Shown: piece by piece, positions 1-6,677 of the stretch
Layout: every line of letters begins with the position of its first letter
How positions within the stretch are numbered: the first letter of the stretch is position 1
Source: Methanobacteriota archaeon
GTDB lineage: Archaea; Halobacteriota; Methanocellia; Methanocellales; Methanocellaceae
Assembly: GCA_023436075.1 (NCBI GenBank)
Contig: JAEZKS010000239.1
Location: 1 to 7,421, forward strand
Reading direction: 5' to 3'
Length of the DNA stretch: 7,421 nucleotides
Translations under genes and position numbers: made by a program
Notes under the pieces: model-generated
Database searches by the model: none
What the model was told of the DNA's origin: nothing
Seen by the model: the letters and a program-made list of their open reading frames with translations, nothing else

Positions 1-140
1 CCTGGTGAGAGTCACGTCATGCGGGTGCCCGAAACAAGGCTGGGTGTGGCAGTCCGTCGTCGGAAAACCCATTGCTAAGCTCTGCCCAGGCTCATGAACA
101 CGCGCACGAGGTGCCGCCCAACCTACAATTGTTAAAAAAA
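1..140. other. Unassigned sequence at the window edge, possible structured RNA
   Basis: No convincing reading frame or known RNA family was recognised here. On the plus strand, 40-50 (CTGGGTGTGGC) can pair with 79-89 (GCTCTGCCCAG) over 11 positions, with one mismatch and three G-U pairs. A small GAGA-loop hairpin, TGGT-GAGA-GTCA, sits at 3-14. It resembles the tip of group II intron domain V, but the lower stem is cut off or absent. The region could be the end of a structured RNA or simply the spacer downstream of the minus-strand nucleotidyltransferase gene. The sequence beyond the window edge would be needed to decide. Confidence 0.2.
134..140 (-). terminator. Oligo-T archaeal terminator after the nucleotidyltransferase gene
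   Basis: On the minus strand a run of seven T follows immediately after the TAA stop codon (141-143) of the sugar nucleotidyltransferase gene. Archaeal RNA polymerase stops at T-rich stretches without needing a hairpin, so this is a plausible 3' end of the transcript. No strong hairpin directly precedes it. Confidence 0.5.
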
Positions 141-1316
141 TTACGAGCCGTTCACGTCTGTTTCAAAGTGCTCGTTCACCGTGTCCTTGACAACGCTGAT
201 GCCAGCAGGCACGACTACTTCCGGCCAGATGCGTACGTCGGAGTGCACGGTCACATCGTTGCCGATCATCGTGCGCGGGCCGATTACTGTACCGTTTTCG
301 AGGGTGCAGCTCTTGCCAATGGAGACGTCGTTGTCCATGATGGCGCCGGACACCGAGCAGCCGGCTCCGATCTTTACGCCGTCGTAGATGACTGCCGACA
401 GGATGCGGGAGTCGTTGCCGATGCTGCAGCCGTTGCCGATCGACGTGTACGGGCCGATCAGCACGTTGTCACCGATGGTCGTGTTGTCGCCGATGACTAC
501 CGGGCCGACGATCACTGAGTTCTTGCCCACGCTGACGTTATTGCCCGTAGTGAGCGGGCCGTTCAGTCGGGCGTTTTCGACGAGCAGACGGCCGTGGAGG
601 GTCGTGCCTGGCAGGTTATCGAGCATCCATTTCTGCGCCTCACGGTATGCCTTGGGGCTGCCGACGTCGGTCCACTGGCCCCTGGCCATCCAGCCGGTGA
701 TCTTCCGACCTTCATTCAGTAGCTTCGGGAACAAGTCCTTGGCGAAGTCGTACTTCTGCCGGGGGATGTAGTCCAGGATTTCCGGGCTCAGGGCGTAGAT
801 GCCCGTCGAGGCAAGGTTCGAAAAGATCTCGCCTGGCCCGGGCTTCTCCCGGAAGCGGCGAATGGCCATGTTGTTATCGAGGTCGACGATGCCGAATTCC
901 CGTGGGTCGTCGATGCTGAGCACTGAGATGGTGACCATGCTGTCCGACCGGTTGTGGAAGTCATACAGCTCCCGCAGGTTCAGGTTGAGCACGTGGTCTC
1001 CTCCGACCACGAGGAACGGCGAGCCGTCGAGGTACTTCTCGGCGTTCTTCACGCTGCCCGCAGTGCCCATTTTCTCCTTCTCGTAGACATACTTGATGTC
1101 GACGCCGAACAGCGACCCGTCGCCGAGGTACTTCTCGATGACATCGCCCATATAGCCAAGCGTGATCACGATCTCGTTGAACCCGTTCTTGGACAGGTGT
1201 TCCACGAGGTGACCGACGGACGGCTTGTTGAGAATCGGGATGCTGGGCTTCGGCCTTTCGAAAGTGAGGGGCCGGAGCCTTGTGCCCGCGCCACCGCACA
1301 TGATACATGCCTTCAT
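141..1316 (-). CDS. Sugar-1-phosphate nucleotidyltransferase with left-handed beta-helix tail
   Basis: This 391-residue protein joins a sugar 1-phosphate to a nucleoside triphosphate, giving an NDP-sugar and pyrophosphate in the cytoplasm. The N-terminal Rossmann-like domain carries the family signature GGAGTRLRPLT at residues 8-18, PKP at 22-24, GTAGS at 84-88, GGD at 105-107 (a metal-binding aspartate position), EKP at 157-159 and WTDVGSP at 215-221 (probable second metal aspartate, D217). Residues about 250-375 are hexapeptide repeats (patterns such as VIGDNT, SIGNGC, TVIGPR) that form a left-handed beta-helix, as in COG1208 proteins. The length is normal for the family. The ATG start is supported by GGAAGGAG at 1324-1331, seven bases upstream. 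The preferred base and sugar cannot be read from sequence: mannose-1-P guanylyltransferase and glucose-1-P thymidylyl- or uridylyltransferase are all possible. The gene follows a glycosidase gene on the same strand, which suggests glycan or storage-sugar metabolism. Confidence 0.93.
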   Translation of the reverse strand: MKACIMCGGAGTRLRPLTFERPKPSIPILNKPSVGHLVEHLSKNGFNEIVITLGYMGDVIEKYLGDGSLFGVDIKYVYEKEKMGTAGSVKNAEKYLDGSPFLVVGGDHVLNLNLRELYDFHNRSDSMVTISVLSIDDPREFGIVDLDNNMAIRRFREKPGPGEIFSNLASTGIYALSPEILDYIPRQKYDFAKDLFPKLLNEGRKITGWMARGQWTDVGSPKAYREAQKWMLDNLPGTTLHGRLLVENARLNGPLTTGNNVSVGKNSVIVGPVVIGDNTTIGDNVLIGPYTSIGNGCSIGNDSRILSAVIYDGVKIGAGCSVSGAIMDNDVSIGKSCTLENGTVIGPRTMIGNDVTVHSDVRIWPEVVVPAGISVVKDTVNEHFETDVNGS

Positions 1317-1396
1317 TGCTGTTCTCCTTCCTGTCAGCGTGACAAGGGGGCCGGTAATCGCTTAACCAGACCTTCCATACCTGGCCTGCCCTCATG

Positions 1397-1404
1397 AAAT
1401 ATAG
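1397..1404 (-). promoter_or_regulatory. Candidate TATA box for the nucleotidyltransferase gene
   Basis: On the minus strand CTATATTT lies in an AT-rich stretch about 80 bases ahead of the ATG at 1316. Transcription would begin near 1375 and leave a leader of roughly 58 bases containing the ribosome-binding site. A second TATA-like sequence, AATATATG, lies at about 1454-1461. There is no clear terminator after the upstream glycosidase gene, so read-through is also possible. Confidence 0.4.
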
Positions 1405-1474
1405 TTTTTCACTAATGGACTTTCAGGTATTTATCTCTATCAGTCGAACGAGCATATATTCAACGCGATTTTTT

Positions 1475-3532
1475 CTAACGCTGGCCGCGGCCCAGGTACG
1501 GATCGACCCATTGTGACCACCACTGTACCGGGTTCTTCACTGGCACCCGGTCGTCGTCTCCGCTGAAAAGCTCGTGGTTGTAGAAGACGAAGCCTTCCTC
1601 CATCTGGTGTCGCAGGTTGGAGGCCAGCAGTCCTTCGACGGTCGCAGTATCGCCGACCAGATCCAGCAGCCTGATCAGGTACGGCGTGTCTCTGGGCCAG
1701 ACGACTGCCTCGTGGTACTCCGAGTCACCCAGATATACCTCATGCTCGGACTCACGGACGATAATGCCGAAGGGCATACCCAACTTGGTCCGCATGAGGT
1801 GCGCCTTCGCGAAGTCCGCGATGCCCTCCAGTTCCCGCATTGTAAACAGGTCAAGGCCCAGCATGGCCGCCGCGACCACTCCAGGGGAACCGGGAGTCGG
1901 ATCGGTTTGCGGCCCGAGGCTGAAGTCATCCGTGCAGGCCAGGTTATTGACATAGCCTGTATCTGGGTTCAGGAATACCTGCCTGTAAGATTCGCGGGCC
2001 AGGTTATAGTACGTCTTACAGGTATCAGCCATTGCGAAGTCACGGTTGTATCGGCTGAACCGCCAGCCAGCTTCGAGCGCCCGCAGCCACTGGGCGTTGA
2101 TCTCAGGCAGGAAGAATTTCTGCAGGAACGGCTCCCCTATCGCATTCCTGCGAATCAGTTCGCGCTCCCATGCCTCGCTCAGCCTGATCGGCAAACTGAA
2201 ACCGTCAACGTCACGCATGCCGTCGGTCCATGAGTGCCATGACGGCGTACTGATCAGTCCGTTAGGCCGGAGCCTGGGAGGGCCGTTCGCCTTGATGTCG
2301 CAACGCCGGATGCTTTCCAGGTATTTTCGGAATGCATCCCCGGCATATTGCGCCAGGCCGCCGTCGTTGCCGTCTCGGACAATCATGCCGGCCAGGATGA
2401 ATGCAAGCAGCGTGGCGTCGGCGCTGTTATAGTCCGGCCGCATGCTGCCCCTGCCGGGCACCAGTCGGTTCGGAATGCGTCCCTCGCTGTCCCGCAGCTC
2501 GAACGACTTCAGCAGCGCCTCTTTCATCCCGGACAGGCCTTCGATCTTACTGATTGCCTGATAGCTATGGATGAGACCTTCGTACATGTCCCGGAACCAG
2601 ACGCTTTTGAACCAGAAGTCCCCGGCCTCCCGGAAGACCACACCGTCCGTAATCATTCCGAAACGTTCCATTCCCAGCGCCCGGAATAGCACATCCCGAT
2701 CGGTCGTGGTATATCGCGGAAAGAGCGCGTCCCTGATCATCGACGCCCTCGTGCTGTCGCTGCGGCTATATTCCCCCTCTAAGCGCTCGAAGGCGTCGGC
2801 CGCAGTCTCACCGCAGGCGAACTTTAGCGAGGCTTCGGGGCCCTCCACCTCGATGTCATAGAACGAGGATATAGTCCGATCCTCCGCCACGAAACGCAGT
2901 TGATCGTACTGCCATCGGCGGCTGCCCGAGCCCAGCTTATATTTCCACGATACCTGTCGGCCTTTCCCGACGAAAATGGCGTCTTCTGCTTTGAGGCAGA
3001 CGGTGGGTGAGCCAGCGCTGACTGCAAGCGTTCCGGAGACGATGTCGGCCGCATGGGTGTCCGGAGTCGATGGGCCGTACATGAACCGTATGTCGAAGAA
3101 CGGCTCCAGGATTATCGTTGCGTCGCCGGCATCTTTGCCCGTGAGCGATATATCCATGATGCCTGTCCCTCCCGGCGCATCATACAGGTAGTACGTGACG
3201 CGAGCGGAAAGGCCGTCGGCATCGTAGGAATATTCGCTTTCCCATGGCGAAGCCCTAACATTTTTCGGCTTCATGGATATCCAGTTGTTTCCGATACGAA
3301 TTCCAAAGGCCAGCGCGTCGATGAACTTCCAGTAGTCGCCGTCAAGCAGGACGTACAGGCCTTCGTACGAGTAGTCTCTGTTGGGCGCGATTTTGTTGCC
3401 GATGTGGCAGGAAAAAACTGACTGTGACAGCGATGCGTGAAGACGCTTGAGGATGACGTGCCGGGTCCTCGACCCGCCCCCGTCCATGTTCTCCACCGGC
3501 TGGAGTTCTACTGAAAAATCATCCTCTGCCAT
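1475..3532 (-). CDS. Amylo-alpha-1,6-glucosidase-like six-hairpin glycoside hydrolase
   Basis: This 685-residue protein looks like the glucosidase part of glycogen-debranching enzymes (GDE_C, GH133-like), which cleaves alpha-glucosidic bonds of glycogen-like glucans. An N-terminal beta-rich region covers about residues 20-240. An (alpha/alpha)6 barrel follows, with WFRDMYE at 312-318, GRIPNRL at 351-357, DYNSADATL at 367-375, SWHSWTDG at 431-438, INAQW at 478-482 and YHEAVVWPRD at 606-615. These match the WGRD, G-IPN, SADA, TWMD and H-x-x-x-VWP landmarks of the family. D437 is a plausible catalytic acid by analogy only. No signal peptide or membrane segment is seen, so the protein is probably cytoplasmic. 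There is no alpha-1,4-transferase domain as in eukaryotic debrancher. The ATG lacks a strong ribosome-binding site, but a TATA box sits about 27 bases upstream, which fits a leaderless mRNA. The nucleotidyltransferase gene lies 158 bases downstream. GH15 glucoamylase or another six-hairpin family is the main alternative. Confidence 0.8.
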   Translation of the reverse strand: MAEDDFSVELQPVENMDGGGSRTRHVILKRLHASLSQSVFSCHIGNKIAPNRDYSYEGLYVLLDGDYWKFIDALAFGIRIGNNWISMKPKNVRASPWESEYSYDADGLSARVTYYLYDAPGGTGIMDISLTGKDAGDATIILEPFFDIRFMYGPSTPDTHAADIVSGTLAVSAGSPTVCLKAEDAIFVGKGRQVSWKYKLGSGSRRWQYDQLRFVAEDRTISSFYDIEVEGPEASLKFACGETAADAFERLEGEYSRSDSTRASMIRDALFPRYTTTDRDVLFRALGMERFGMITDGVVFREAGDFWFKSVWFRDMYEGLIHSYQAISKIEGLSGMKEALLKSFELRDSEGRIPNRLVPGRGSMRPDYNSADATLLAFILAGMIVRDGNDGGLAQYAGDAFRKYLESIRRCDIKANGPPRLRPNGLISTPSWHSWTDGMRDVDGFSLPIRLSEAWERELIRRNAIGEPFLQKFFLPEINAQWLRALEAGWRFSRYNRDFAMADTCKTYYNLARESYRQVFLNPDTGYVNNLACTDDFSLGPQTDPTPGSPGVVAAAMLGLDLFTMRELEGIADFAKAHLMRTKLGMPFGIIVRESEHEVYLGDSEYHEAVVWPRDTPYLIRLLDLVGDTATVEGLLASNLRHQMEEGFVFYNHELFSGDDDRVPVKNPVQWWSQWVDPYLGRGQR

Positions 3533-3555
3533 TAATTTCCATGTCAGTTCCCGGG

Positions 3556-3562
3556 TATATAT
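3556..3562 (-). promoter_or_regulatory. TATA box for the glycosidase gene (leaderless transcript likely)
   Basis: On the minus strand the sequence ATATATA is centred near 3559, about 27 bases before the A of the ATG at 3532. Archaeal transcription starts about 25-27 bases past the TATA centre, so the mRNA would begin at or next to the start codon. This agrees with the weak ribosome-binding site there (only GGAAA). Confidence 0.6.
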
Positions 3563-3607
3563 GGCTTCATCCGGGTTCTCGCGATGCCTGCGCTATCGGT
3601 TCTCGTC

Positions 3608-3640
3608 ATTGCATAGAATATCAATAAAATACTATGCGAT
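3608..3640. promoter_or_regulatory. Imperfect inverted repeat between divergent promoters
   Basis: GCATAG at 3611-3616 is mirrored by CTATGC at 3632-3637. The symmetry extends outwards and inwards to arms of about 12 bases with two imperfect positions around a 9-base centre. It lies about 50 bases upstream of the glycosidase TATA box and far from that of hsp20, so it could bind a dimeric regulator. No specific regulator is identified. Confidence 0.35.
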
Positions 3641-3741
3641 TGATCCGGACGATATATTCCGTTAAACTAACGAGGTTCTTTGATAAGGTCATTGATCCTG
3701 GTAACCTACTGTGTATTTTTGTACCTGTGTGATTCCAGATC

Positions 3742-3751
3742 ATCAGCTGAT
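3742..3751. promoter_or_regulatory. Perfect 10-bp palindrome upstream of the hsp20 TATA box
   Basis: ATCAGCTGAT is a perfect palindrome that ends 9 bases before the TATA box of hsp20. At this distance it could be an operator or activator site for heat-shock control. The sequence was not matched to the known Phr or HSR1 sites, and a 10-bp palindrome can arise by chance. Confidence 0.3.
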
Positions 3752-3760
3752 AATAATAAA

Positions 3761-3772
3761 GTATATATATAG
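3761..3772 (+). promoter_or_regulatory. TATA box of the hsp20 gene
   Basis: GTATATATATAG is a strong archaeal TATA element, preceded by an A-rich stretch (3751-3760) that could serve as the TFB recognition element. Transcription would begin near 3790 and leave a leader of about 25 bases that includes the ribosome-binding site AGGAG at 3802-3806. Confidence 0.7.
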
Positions 3773-3815
3773 ATAATACTAACTAAACATTAACAGACCT
3801 CAGGAGAGATACCGA

Positions 3816-4256
3816 ATGCCATACACATGGGACCCAATCGACGAGTTAAGACGGATGCAATACCGGATGAGCAGGCTGTTCGAGGAATTCCCTGAGTACC
3901 TCGAGTCTTCGCAGCTTCCCTCTCCCCGGGAGTCACAGGTGCCATACGTCGATGTCATCGACCGCGAGAAGGGCATCGTCGTCACTGCCGACCTGCCGGG
4001 CGTGGACAAGAATGACATCCGCATCAGCGTGAAGGACAACGTGCTCGAGATCAGCGCCGAGAAAAAAGCGTCCCGGGAAAACGAGGAGGAAGGATACCTG
4101 AGACGCGAGCGCGGCTACTCCCGGTTCTACAGGGCCATTCGCCTGCCGACGCCGGTCGACGAGTCGAAATCAGAGGCCAGCTTCAACAACGGCGTGCTCG
4201 AGATCAACCTGCCGAAGGCCGAAAAGAAAGCAGGCAGCAGCATACCGATTAAGTAA
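3816..4256 (+). CDS. Small heat-shock protein, Hsp20/alpha-crystallin family
   Basis: This 146-residue cytoplasmic chaperone binds unfolding proteins without ATP and holds them for refolding. Residues 1-42 form the variable N-terminal arm (WDPIDELRRMQYRMSRLFEE), which is typical of archaeal and bacterial class A proteins. The alpha-crystallin domain spans about 43-135 and includes VDVIDREKGIVVTADLPGV, the conserved ADLPGV, and the late motif ASFNNGVLEI at 121-130. The C-terminal I-x-I motif that docks neighbouring subunits is IPI at 143-145. Length and domain order are standard for the family. The start is set by AGGAG at 3802-3806, nine bases ahead of ATG. The gene has its own strong promoter and a hairpin terminator, so it is probably a single-gene unit. 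It is divergent from the glycosidase gene. Confidence 0.95.
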   Translation: MPYTWDPIDELRRMQYRMSRLFEEFPEYLESSQLPSPRESQVPYVDVIDREKGIVVTADLPGVDKNDIRISVKDNVLEISAEKKASRENEEEGYLRRERGYSRFYRAIRLPTPVDESKSEASFNNGVLEINLPKAEKKAGSSIPIK

Positions 4257-4274
4257 ATAAATCCATCCATCCCA

Positions 4275-4303
4275 CCCGCCCGCAGCCTCCCACTGCGGGC
4301 GGG
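4275..4303. terminator. Hairpin terminator between convergent genes
   Basis: A perfect 11-bp stem (CCCGCCCGCAG at 4275-4285 and CTGCGGGCGGG at 4293-4303) encloses a 7-base loop. It starts 18 bases after the hsp20 stop codon. On the plus strand a T-rich stretch follows at 4322-4336, which would help stop archaeal polymerase. The hairpin also lies 31 bases past the stop of the convergent Roadblock gene, so it may serve both directions. Confidence 0.7.
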
Positions 4304-4334
4304 ATTACCTCTCATACCGTCTCTTTTATTTTTG

Positions 4335-4697
4335 TTATCCGAAAAGGTCTTTGATCCTGGCCGTGGCGCGCGTCATCTCGACGATCGCGTGCCCGAGCCC
4401 CGCTTTTGCATCGGTCAGCGCGACTAACATCATGCGCTCGCCAGCTCCGGCAATGACGAGTCGTCCTTCGTCGGTTTCCACGATCAGCCGGTCCGGCGCC
4501 TCTTCATTCATCTCGATGGCGGCCGTCTCGGCGGCGCTGAACATGATGGCGGCCATGGCCGCGAAAGTTTCGGCGTGCACTTCCCGAGGCAGATCAGATG
4601 CGATCAATATCCCCTCGCGCGATACGACCGCCGCCGCGCGAGTACCGCCAGCCCGTCTCATGTCGGACAGCACATCGTTCACGCGATCGTGAGGCAT
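4335..4697 (-). CDS. Roadblock/LC7 domain protein, probable GTPase partner
   Basis: This 120-residue protein is a single Roadblock/LC7 domain. Visible features are the N-terminal helix (MPHDRVNDVLSDMRRAGG), the strand pair AAAVVSREGILIASDLP at 21-37, the long alanine-rich helix at about 41-62, the strands RLIVETDEGRLVIAGAGE at 70-87 and MMLVALTDAKAGLG at 89-102, and the last helix at 103-118. Such proteins form dimers. In MglB and the Streptomyces conservon protein CvnB they regulate or sit next to a small GTPase. Here the gene starts one base after the stop of the GTPase-fusion gene, so the two are probably translated in a coupled way. The ribosome-binding site GGAGGC at 4706-4711 lies inside the upstream coding end. 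The role as GAP or scaffold for the neighbouring GTPase is an inference from this context. Confidence 0.9.
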   Translation of the reverse strand: MPHDRVNDVLSDMRRAGGTRAAAVVSREGILIASDLPREVHAETFAAMAAIMFSAAETAAIEMNEEAPDRLIVETDEGRLVIAGAGERMMLVALTDAKAGLGHAIVEMTRATARIKDLFG

Positions 4698-4698
4698 C

Positions 4699-5898
4699 TC
4701 AACGCGCCTCCACGATCTTCCTGATGATCTCTTCTAGCGATTTCATCACGCCTTCCTGGTCGAGCGCGGTGAGGCCGACGACAGGCACCATCGGCGGCAA
4801 GCCCAGCTTTCTGTGAATCTGCTCCGGGTCCATGGCGTCATCCAGGTCCTGCTTGTTAGCGGCCACGATGTATGGCGTCCTCTTGCCACAGGCGATCTTC
4901 AGGATCTCCAGGGCGCGCTCGAAACTCTTCGGGTCGGCTGAGTCGACGATCAGCACGACGCCCATGGCATCCTTCGCAAGCGTCCGCAGGATAGGATTGA
5001 ACCGAGCCTGCCCCGGCGTGCCGAACAGGTCAAGTGTCAGGCCGCGTAGCGTCACGTTGGCGTAATCGAGCGCCACCGTGGTACCTGCCCGATCGACCGA
5101 AACCGATTTGCCCGAGGAAAGCCGCGACGCCGTATGGACGAAGGTCGATTTGCCCGAGCCTTTCGGCCCTGTGACCAGTATTTTAGGGATGTATGCTCTC
5201 ACGCCGCCTGGCTTGATGACCTTATAGGGTGTCGGCCATTCCGGAGGCCGTGCCCAGTCACAGGTGTGAAGCTTGAAGCTATCCCCGTAAGTCCGCGCTT
5301 CCCCCGGGCCATCGACCAGAACAGTGGCGTTGCAGAGCCCGTCCTTGATTTGTTCGACAAGCTGGCGGTCATAGCCTTTGTCCGCGAAACCGTACAGCAT
5401 GACGCCGCCGTTCAGCACGGCCATCTTGTTCCATTTGCGGGCGCAATCGAGGATGACCTGATCAGTAACGTCTCCGCCGCGGCAACTGTCGAAGATGGAC
5501 GACAGCGAAGATATGGCGATCATGTCTCCAGGTGCCAGCACGTCGATGATGCCGGAGATGGTGCGATCGACCGAGGCTATGCTTCCCGGGTCGTCGACCA
5601 CGAACGGCTCCTGTGAGGGCAGGCCGACCTCGGCAGAGTAGCCGTCGACGACGGCGAACCGCGAGGCATGAGGCGTCAGGTCCCAGCCGTATTCCCTGAA
5701 GCTGGCCCGAGCCACGTCCGGGGCACAATTGCTCGTCAGAAAGTAGCAGACACCATTGCCTGCAAGATTGGCGTACACCGTCTGAAGCGTGAACACTTCG
5801 CCATTGACGCCAGGGGATACATAGAAGGTGATAGTTTTCCCGATCGGGATGCCACCTTTGAGCTGCTCGTCCAGGACAGGTATGCCGGTCCTGATCAT
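4699..5898 (-). CDS. Fusion of degenerate RecA-like domain with Ras/MglA-like GTPase
   Basis: This 399-residue protein has two parts. Residues 1 to about 225 resemble a KaiC/GvpD-type RecA fold (MIRTGIPVLDEQLKGGIP opening). The P-loop position reads SPGVNGEV at 28-35, with no lysine or Ser/Thr, and the Walker B strand reads IAISSLS at 127-133 without the aspartate, so ATP hydrolysis is unlikely. Residues about 236-399 form a small GTPase of the COG2229/MglA type: G1 GPKGSGKST at 244-252, G2 GTT at 272-274, G3 DLFGTPGQ at 290-297, G4 NKQD at 348-351, and a possible G5 LTALD at 376-380. The GTPase motifs look intact. The start is ATG at 5898, overlapping the upstream stop as ATGA, with AAGGAGG at 5906-5912 seven bases ahead. 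The longer frame from 5952 would overlap the upstream gene by 58 bases and lacks this support. The protein is probably a GTP switch controlled by the Roadblock protein, with the N-terminal half acting as a docking or sensing module. Confidence 0.88.
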   Translation of the reverse strand: MIRTGIPVLDEQLKGGIPIGKTITFYVSPGVNGEVFTLQTVYANLAGNGVCYFLTSNCAPDVARASFREYGWDLTPHASRFAVVDGYSAEVGLPSQEPFVVDDPGSIASVDRTISGIIDVLAPGDMIAISSLSSIFDSCRGGDVTDQVILDCARKWNKMAVLNGGVMLYGFADKGYDRQLVEQIKDGLCNATVLVDGPGEARTYGDSFKLHTCDWARPPEWPTPYKVIKPGGVRAYIPKILVTGPKGSGKSTFVHTASRLSSGKSVSVDRAGTTVALDYANVTLRGLTLDLFGTPGQARFNPILRTLAKDAMGVVLIVDSADPKSFERALEILKIACGKRTPYIVAANKQDLDDAMDPEQIHRKLGLPPMVPVVGLTALDQEGVMKSLEEIIRKIVEAR

Positions 5899-6584
5899 CG
5901 ACAGGCCTCCTTCATCACGGCCTGGCGATCGCGTACCTCGTACTCGAACCATGGTGTAGGCCGCGACGTGAGCCCTATTGCCCTGACAAAGTTACGATCG
6001 CCCTCGCTCCTGACCTCTAGCACGGCGTTGAACAGCTGCTTCAGCGTGGCGATCGTCTGCGCATCGTGCATGTTCTCGTCAACGACGTAGATGCCAAGGT
6101 CGCGCTGCATGACGACACGTCCAGCGATCACGTGCATGAATCGATAGACGGTCTGCAGGCTGGAAAACATCAGCATGGTCGAGAGGGAGTCGATGCAAAG
6201 CCGGTAGCTGTCCATATCGGCGTGGCTGAATTCGTCTGCGAACTGACTGACGCGAACCCCTACGCCCGTGAGGTCCACGGGCCCGGATATGTGCTTTACG
6301 CTGGCGGTGTCGGCGGCGTTCACGCCCAGCGCCCTGGTGACGCAGTCGACGACGCCCACCCGCGCTCCCACCGGCGGCTTCAGCTTTTGCAGCGCGTCCC
6401 GGCCGGGAACACGTGTTTCGACGAGGATGACAGCTTCTCCTGACGTCAGGCCGGCGGACATGATGCTGTTGAGCAGCGCCTCTTTCCCGCACATAGACGG
6501 GCCGATGAGCATGATGTTGGTGCCGTCGTCGATGCCGCCGATGACATCGTCGAGCTCCTCCAAGCCCAAAAAGTATTTGCGCAT
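5895..6584 (-). CDS. KaiC/GvpD-like RecA-superfamily ATPase, single domain
   Basis: This 229-residue protein is a single RecA-fold domain of the KaiC/RAD55/GvpD group. It opens with the usual GLEELDDVIGGIDDGTNIMLIG pattern. The P-loop GPSMCGK at 28-34 keeps the lysine, but the next residue is E35 where Ser or Thr normally binds magnesium. The Walker B strand LCIDSLS at 129-135 is typical. ATP binding is plausible; hydrolysis is uncertain. There are no membrane segments. It is the first gene of the three-gene operon, and its TGA overlaps the ATG of the GTPase fusion by four bases. The start at 6584 is preceded by GGAAG only 2 bases upstream, at 6587-6591. A different ATG at 6598-6600 is out of frame. 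Pairing with the degenerate RecA-like half of the next protein to form a mixed ring or dimer is a reasonable guess, but not shown. Confidence 0.85.
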   Translation of the reverse strand: MRKYFLGLEELDDVIGGIDDGTNIMLIGPSMCGKEALLNSIMSAGLTSGEAVILVETRVPGRDALQKLKPPVGARVGVVDCVTRALGVNAADTASVKHISGPVDLTGVGVRVSQFADEFSHADMDSYRLCIDSLSTMLMFSSLQTVYRFMHVIAGRVVMQRDLGIYVVDENMHDAQTIATLKQLFNAVLEVRSEGDRNFVRAIGLTSRPTPWFEYEVRDRQAVMKEACR

Positions 6585-6623
6585 ATCTTCCGTCGACCAT
6601 AGAGTAGGTAAGCAGCAACGGAG

Positions 6624-6632
6624 ATATAATTT
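6624..6632 (-). promoter_or_regulatory. Candidate TATA box of the RecA-like/GTPase/Roadblock operon
   Basis: On the minus strand AAATTATAT lies in an AT-rich stretch. Transcription would start near 6601, leaving a short leader of about 17 bases before the ATG at 6584. The element lies about 46 bases past the end of the RNase P RNA gene, so the operon is probably transcribed on its own. Confidence 0.5.
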
Positions 6633-6651
6633 ACTAATTTAGTTTATTTTG

Positions 6652-6672
6652 AAAAATAGCTGTGACGAAAAA
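6652..6672 (-). terminator. T-rich termination region after RNase P RNA
   Basis: On the minus strand two runs of five T (6668-6672 and 6652-6656) follow within about 26 bases of the 3' end of the RNase P RNA. This is the usual form of an archaeal terminator. Confidence 0.5.
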
Positions 6673-6677
6673 CGAAG

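Noticed and set aside
1..30. Group II intron domain V.
   Set aside because: Only the hairpin tip matches. The 3' side of the lower stem has no visible 5' partner inside the window, and the 2-base bulge arrangement does not fit cleanly.
1574..2233. Long plus-strand open frame opposite the glycosidase (219 residues).
   Set aside because: It is antisense to a clearly conserved protein, has no recognisable domain or ribosome-binding site, and is expected from GC-rich codon use.
5899..5952. An 18-residue longer start for the RecA-GTPase fusion (ATG at 5950-5952).
   Set aside because: It would overlap the upstream gene by 58 bases and lacks a ribosome-binding site as good as AAGGAGG ahead of 5898. 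The extra residues (MVRVRGTRSPGRDEGGLS) do not belong to the RecA-like fold start.
6079..6600. Alternative minus-strand frame starting at ATG 6598-6600, close to the predicted transcript start.
   Set aside because: It is out of frame with the RecA-like protein and encodes a low-complexity Arg/His-rich sequence typical of a shadow frame.
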